Position numbers and translations under genes: made by a program. DNA of 46,817 bases from Candidatus Bipolaricaulota bacterium (lineage in GTDB: Bacteria > Bipolaricaulota > Bipolaricaulia > Bipolaricaulales > Bipolaricaulaceae). This document shows positions 43,206 to 46,817 of the stretch, in pieces. The DNA lies in NCBI GenBank assembly GCA_030550535.1, contig JAUQPF010000045.1:1-46817 (forward strand). Direction: 5' to 3'. Under the pieces are notes generated by a model. The model worked only from the letters and a program-made list of their open reading frames with translations. It was not told the DNA's origin and did not search any database. Position 1 is the stretch's first letter. Every line of letters begins with the position of its first letter.

Positions 43206-44057
43206 GTGCGGCTGCGCGGTGTCAGGCGCTACCACTGGGCCCGGGACGTGGATGAGGCCCTCTCGCTCCTCTCCGCCTACCAGGGGAAGGGCGCCTTCCT
43301 CGCCGGGGGGGTGGATCTCGCGCGCTCCCCTCGCACGGATCTAGAGGGCCTCATCGACCTCACCGGGGCGGGCCTCTCCTACATCCGCGAGGACGGCAAA
43401 GGGCTGCACCTTGGGGCCACTGCCACCCTCGCCGAGATTCTCTCCTCCGCCCAGGCCCAGGAGTACGCGGGCGGGATCCTTCGGGAGACCCTGCGCCTTG
43501 TGGCCTATCCGGCCCTGCGGAACATGGCCACCCTGGGCGGGGCCGTCGTCTCCGCCCATCCCTGGGCGGACATCCCCACCCTCCTCGTGGCCCTGGACGC
43601 CGAAGTTCTCTACCGGAACGCAGAAGGGGAGAAACGCATGTCCCTGGCGGAGCTCTATCGCACGGACTTCCGCCGGATCTTCCGGGAAAGCGTGCTTTTG
43701 GAGGTGCTTCTTCCGCCGCTGCCGGGGGCTTTCGCCTTTGAAAAGATCGGGAGGAACGCCGGGGATATCGCGCTCCTCAACGCGTGCGCGGGGCTAGCCC
43801 TGGAGGACGGGCGGATCGCCTGGGCCCGGCTGAGCGTGGGCGCCCGCCCCGAACGGGGGGAGAGGCTTCCCTGGCTCGAGGAGGCCCTGGTGGGGGAACG
43901 GCCGAGCGAGGCCCTGTGGCGAAAGGTGGAGGAGGAGGTGAGGGCGCGGATCGAAGTGGGGAGCGATCGGCGGGCCTCGGAGGCCTGGCGGCGGGAGGTG
44001 GCCGGGGTTTTGGTGCGGCGGGCCCTGGCCCGCGCCGCGGGAAAGGCGGGCACATGA
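43206..44057 (+). CDS. Xanthine dehydrogenase-type FAD-binding subunit (CoxM/XdhB family), second copy, 283 aa
   Basis: FAD-binding medium subunit of a molybdenum hydroxylase. FAD-site motifs are FLAGGVDLARSPRTDLEGLIDL in place of the usual GGTDL, and AYPALRNMATLGGAVVSAHPWADIPT. The VDLARS variant at the first motif differs from the copy at 30489 (GGTDLLVAI). The start is GTG at 43206, 4 bases after AAAGGAGG; earlier in-frame starts lie upstream of the promoter. The stop overlaps the 2Fe-2S subunit start as ATGA. It leads a CoxM-CoxS-CoxL operon. Confidence 0.92.
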   Translation: MRLRGVRRYHWARDVDEALSLLSAYQGKGAFLAGGVDLARSPRTDLEGLIDLTGAGLSYIREDGKGLHLGATATLAEILSSAQAQEYAGGILRETLRLVAYPALRNMATLGGAVVSAHPWADIPTLLVALDAEVLYRNAEGEKRMSLAELYRTDFRRIFRESVLLEVLLPPLPGAFAFEKIGRNAGDIALLNACAGLALEDGRIAWARLSVGARPERGERLPWLEEALVGERPSEALWRKVEEEVRARIEVGSDRRASEAWRREVAGVLVRRALARAAGKAGT

Positions 44058-44527
44058 AAATCTACTTCGAGCTCAACGGGAAGCCCCAGTACGTGGAGGT
44101 GGAGGCCGGGGAGTCCCTTCTTTCCCTTCTTCGGCGCCTGGGCATGAAGTCGGTGAAGGAGGGCTGCGGGACAGGCGAGTGCGGAACCTGCACCGTTCTC
44201 CTTGAGGGGAAGCCCGTTCGCTCCTGCCTGACTTTCGCCCCAAAAGTTCAAGGGAAGCGGGTGACCACGCTCGAGGGCCTGGGAACCCTGGAGGATCCTC
44301 ATCCCCTCCAGCGGGCCTTTGTGGAAGCCGGCGCGGTACAGTGCGGTTTTTGCACTCCGGGCATGATCCTTACGGCCTATGCCCTCCTTCAGGAAAACCC
44401 CGATCCCACCCCCCATGAGGTGCGGGAATATTTGGTGGGAAACCTCTGCCGCTGCACGGGTTACGTGAAGATCGTGGACGCCGTGCTTCTGGCGGCGCAA
44501 TGGAAAAGGGAGGGACAATGGCGGTGA
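44054..44527 (+). CDS. Xanthine dehydrogenase-type 2Fe-2S subunit (CoxS family), second copy, 157 aa
   Basis: Small 2Fe-2S subunit. All eight ligands are present: C38, C43, C46 and C58 (EGCGTGECGTCTVL ... RSC), and C97, C100, C132 and C134 (VQCGFCTPGM ... NLCRCTGY). The ATG at 44054 overlaps the FAD-subunit stop (ATGA), and the end overlaps the large-subunit start by 10 bases. It is a diverged paralogue of the copy at 31962, with the same domain order. Confidence 0.96.
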   Translation: MKIYFELNGKPQYVEVEAGESLLSLLRRLGMKSVKEGCGTGECGTCTVLLEGKPVRSCLTFAPKVQGKRVTTLEGLGTLEDPHPLQRAFVEAGAVQCGFCTPGMILTAYALLQENPDPTPHEVREYLVGNLCRCTGYVKIVDAVLLAAQWKREGQWR

Positions 44528-46817
44528 TCGCGACCCGGACCTGGGAAGTGGTGGGCCAAAACGTGCTCAAGGTGGACGGGATTCCCCTCGCCACCGGCCA
44601 GCCCAAGTTCACCTTGGACATGGACCTTCCCGGCGCCCTCGTGGGCAAGATCCTTTATTCGCCCCACGCTCACGCGGAGATCGTGGCCATCGACACAAGC
44701 GAGGCGGAGAAGGTCCCGGGCGTGGCCTGCATCCTCCACCACGGGAACGTGCCCCGCGTGCCCTACACCACGGCGGGACAAGGCTGGCCGGAGCCTTCGC
44801 CCTACGATACCGTGCTCTTCGACAAAAAGGTGCGGTACGTGGGCGACCGGGTGGCCGCGGTGGCCGCCGAAACCGAGGAGGCCGCGCTCGAGGCCCTGCG
44901 GAAGATCCGCGTGGAATACAAAATCCTTCCCGCCGTGTTCACGGTGGACGAGGCCCTGGCCCCAGGGGCTCCCGTGATCCACGACGAGCCCGATGCCCAA
45001 GGGATCTATGACGCCTCCCGCAACATCGCCGCCGCCGTGGACATCGTCATTGGGGATGTGGAGCGGGCCTTCGCCGAATCCGATGTGGTGGTGGAGGAGA
45101 CCTGTGAGATCCCTTACTCCCAGCATTGCGCCCTCGAGCCCCATTGCGTCCTGGCCTACTTCGACGAAGACGGGCGCCTCGTGATCCGCACCTCCACCCA
45201 GGTCCCGTTCCACGTGCGGAGGATCGTGTCCCGGGTGCTGGGGATCCCGATGTCCCGCATCCGGGTGGTGAAGCCCCGCATCGGTGGAGGGTTTGGCTCC
45301 AAACAGGAGGTCATCCTGGAGCCGGTGGCCGCGGCCTTGGCCCTGCGCACCGGCCGACCCGTGAAGATGGCCCTAACGCGGGAGGAGGTCCTCGTTTCCA
45401 CGCGCACGCGCCACCCTTACCGGGTGCGGGTGAAGCTTGGGGCCAAAAGGGATGGCACGCTTCATGCCATGGAGATGGAGGCCCTGGGGAACACCGGGGC
45501 CTACGGGGCCCACGCCGGCACTGTGCTCTACAACGTGGGCTCCAAATCCCTCCCCCTCTACAACAAGGCCAAGCACGTGCGTTTCCACGGGAAGGCGGTG
45601 TACACGAACCTCCCCGTGGCCGGGGCCTACCGGGGGTATGGAGCCACCCAGGCCTTCTTCGCCCTAGAGGTGGCCATGGACGAGCTCGCGGAGAAGCTCG
45701 GTTTGGACCCGCTGGAGCTCCGCCTCAAAAACCACATCCGGGAGGGGGAGACCTCCCCGATCTTCGAGAAATTGGGGGAGGGTCGGGAGGGGAAAGCCCA
45801 GATCATCCGGTCCTGTAAGCTCTCCGAGGCGCTGCGGATCGGCGCGGAGCGCATCGGTTGGTACGAGAAGAGACGCCGCCCCCGCCGGGAGGGCTCCTGG
45901 GCCTACGGGGTGGGCCTGGCCTGTGCCATGCAGGGCTCAGGCATCACCGGGATCGACATGGCCGCGGCCACCCTCCTCATGAACGAGGACGGCTCCTTCC
46001 GCCTCTTGGTCGGGGCCACTGACCTGGGCACGGGATCCGACACGGTCCTCGCCCAGATCGCCGCTGAGGCCCTGGGCGTCCCCGCGGAGAAGATCGTGGT
46101 CTACTCTTCGGACACGGATTTCACGCCGTTCGACACCGGGGCCTACGCCTCCAGCACCACCTACGTCTCGGGGAACGCCGTGCTCCGCGCCGCTGAAGAG
46201 GTGAAGCGCCAAATCCTGGAGGTGGCGGCGGAGATGCTGGAGGAACCCGTGGAAGCGCTCACCCTGGAACGGGAGCGGGTGGTGAGCCGGCGCACGGGGA
46301 GGTCTGTCTCCTACGAGGAGATCGGGCATCGGGCCACCTACGTAGCGAACCAAAGGCAGATCGCGGCCACGGCCTCCTTCACCTGCCCGGAGTCGCCCCC
46401 GCCTTTTGCCGCCTTCTTCTGCGAGGTTGCCGTGGACACGGAGACGGGCGCAGTGCGGGTGGAGAAGTTCGTGGCTGTGGCCGACTGCGGCCAGCCCATC
46501 CACCCCAAGCTCGCCGAGGGGCAGTTGGAGGGCGCGGTGGTCCAGGGGATTGGCCATGCCCTCTACGAGGAGATGCTCTTTTCCGAGCGGGGAAGCTGTG
46601 TAAACCGCACCTTCTTCGACTACCGCATCCCCACGGCCTTGGATGTGCCGGAGATCGAGGCCATTTTGGTGCCTTCGGAGGAGCCCACAGGACCGTTTGG
46701 GGCCAAATCCATCGCGGAGATCGGGATCAACGGCCCCCTTCCTGCGATCTCCAATGCCATTTACCATGCGGTGGGCGTGCGCCTCACCCGCGCTCCCTTC
46801 ACTCCCGAGCGCGTGCT
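44518..46817 (+). CDS. Xanthine dehydrogenase-type molybdopterin large subunit (CoxL/XdhA family), partial (766 codons, 3' end outside window)
   Basis: The frame stays open from ATG 44518 to the window edge, with GGAGGG 5 bases upstream. It begins with the N-terminal a/b-hammerhead domain (DGIPLATGQPKFTLDM, SPHAHAEIVAIDTSEAE, VRYVGDRVAAVAAE). Cofactor-domain motifs are RIGGGFGSKQE (about 255-264), VAGAYRGYGATQAFFALE (about 367-384), LVGATDLGTGSDTVLAQIAAE and FGAKSIAEIGING with the candidate catalytic E734. GGGFGSK replaces the GGGFGGK of many family members. The family size suggests only a short C-terminal piece is missing. Purine hydroxylation is inferred from the neighbouring importer, ssnA and ygfK. 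No in-frame TGA is seen, so no selenocysteine. Confidence 0.93.
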   Translation, partial: MAVIATRTWEVVGQNVLKVDGIPLATGQPKFTLDMDLPGALVGKILYSPHAHAEIVAIDTSEAEKVPGVACILHHGNVPRVPYTTAGQGWPEPSPYDTVLFDKKVRYVGDRVAAVAAETEEAALEALRKIRVEYKILPAVFTVDEALAPGAPVIHDEPDAQGIYDASRNIAAAVDIVIGDVERAFAESDVVVEETCEIPYSQHCALEPHCVLAYFDEDGRLVIRTSTQVPFHVRRIVSRVLGIPMSRIRVVKPRIGGGFGSKQEVILEPVAAALALRTGRPVKMALTREEVLVSTRTRHPYRVRVKLGAKRDGTLHAMEMEALGNTGAYGAHAGTVLYNVGSKSLPLYNKAKHVRFHGKAVYTNLPVAGAYRGYGATQAFFALEVAMDELAEKLGLDPLELRLKNHIREGETSPIFEKLGEGREGKAQIIRSCKLSEALRIGAERIGWYEKRRRPRREGSWAYGVGLACAMQGSGITGIDMAAATLLMNEDGSFRLLVGATDLGTGSDTVLAQIAAEALGVPAEKIVVYSSDTDFTPFDTGAYASSTTYVSGNAVLRAAEEVKRQILEVAAEMLEEPVEALTLERERVVSRRTGRSVSYEEIGHRATYVANQRQIAATASFTCPESPPPFAAFFCEVAVDTETGAVRVEKFVAVADCGQPIHPKLAEGQLEGAVVQGIGHALYEEMLFSERGSCVNRTFFDYRIPTALDVPEIEAILVPSEEPTGPFGAKSIAEIGINGPLPAISNAIYHAVGVRLTRAPFTPERV

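Noticed and set aside
44518-46817. Selenocysteine in the large hydroxylase subunit
   Set aside because: The ygfK/ssnA context suggested a selenium enzyme, but the frame has no internal TGA. Selenium in this family is a labile cofactor rather than selenocysteine, so the sequence cannot settle its presence.

Overview
The window is 46.8 kb of GC-rich bacterial DNA. Genes cover almost all of it: the longest gene-free stretch is about 115 bases (9749-9863), and it holds a promoter. Starts are mixed ATG/GTG/TTG with AAGGAGG-type ribosome sites, neighbours commonly overlap by 4-30 bases, and several convergent pairs overlap at their stop codons. I see no transposase, integrase, phage gene, CRISPR array or rRNA. 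The gene mix suggests an anaerobic, C1- and acetate-handling, probably thermophilic bacterium. It includes formate-THF ligase, FolD, FchA, a fused ADP-forming acetate-CoA ligase, AMP-forming acetyl-CoA synthetase, xanthine-dehydrogenase-type molybdenum enzymes, a hydrogenase maturation protease and a family 4 uracil-DNA glycosylase. Something like Bipolaricaulota (Acetothermia) would fit, but that is a guess from gene content only.

Layout. 1-77: tRNA-Gln on +, whose 3' part overlaps the end of fchA. 45-3382 (minus): ABC exporter (ATPase, two permeases) then fchA. 3438-6187 (plus): a small acidic protein with a terminator, then mobB, an MFS transporter and a C39-like secreted cysteine peptidase. 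6152-9748 (minus): DUF502 membrane protein, accD, accA, a Crp/Fnr regulator with an N-terminal cysteine cluster, and a hydrogenase maturation protease, all overlapping. 9864-13110 (plus): acsA, terminator, OFA-type MFS transporter. 13117-18561 (minus): fused ACD-GNAT protein, fhs, folD. 18593-20401 (plus): rpiA, prfA. 20398-22670 (minus): glmS, smpB. 22754-23278 (plus): bifunctional nuclease. 23214-23882 (minus): anchored hypothetical protein. 23953-26318 (plus): pgk, tRNA-Gly, family 4 UDG, TPR protein. 26311-27312 (minus): ThiF/MoeB-like. 27387-28025 (plus): transaldolase-family aldolase.

28022-43119 (minus) is a long co-directional run. It starts with a BMP-type nucleoside/purine ABC importer (ATPase, two permeases, binding protein), then a strong terminator, then ssnA, ygfK, a threonine-synthase-like gene, a 2Fe-2S subunit, a MocA-like nucleotidyltransferase and an FAD subunit. 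It ends with hypoxanthine phosphoribosyltransferase, tsaD and a Spherulin-4-like lipoprotein. Divergently at 43206-46817 (plus) lies a second set: FAD subunit, 2Fe-2S subunit, and a molybdopterin large subunit cut by the window edge. Together these look like a purine uptake, salvage and oxidation locus of the xdh/ygfK/ssnA type known from purine-using anaerobes.

Most notable points. FolD has lost all three residues of the cyclohydrolase site while a stand-alone cyclohydrolase (FchA) sits 13 kb away. The ACD-GNAT fusion keeps both phospho-histidine sites, unlike PatZ, near an Acs that carries the classic acetylation motif. A second CoxM/CoxS pair lacks its own large subunit. Several promoters place the start codon at, or just after, the expected transcription start.
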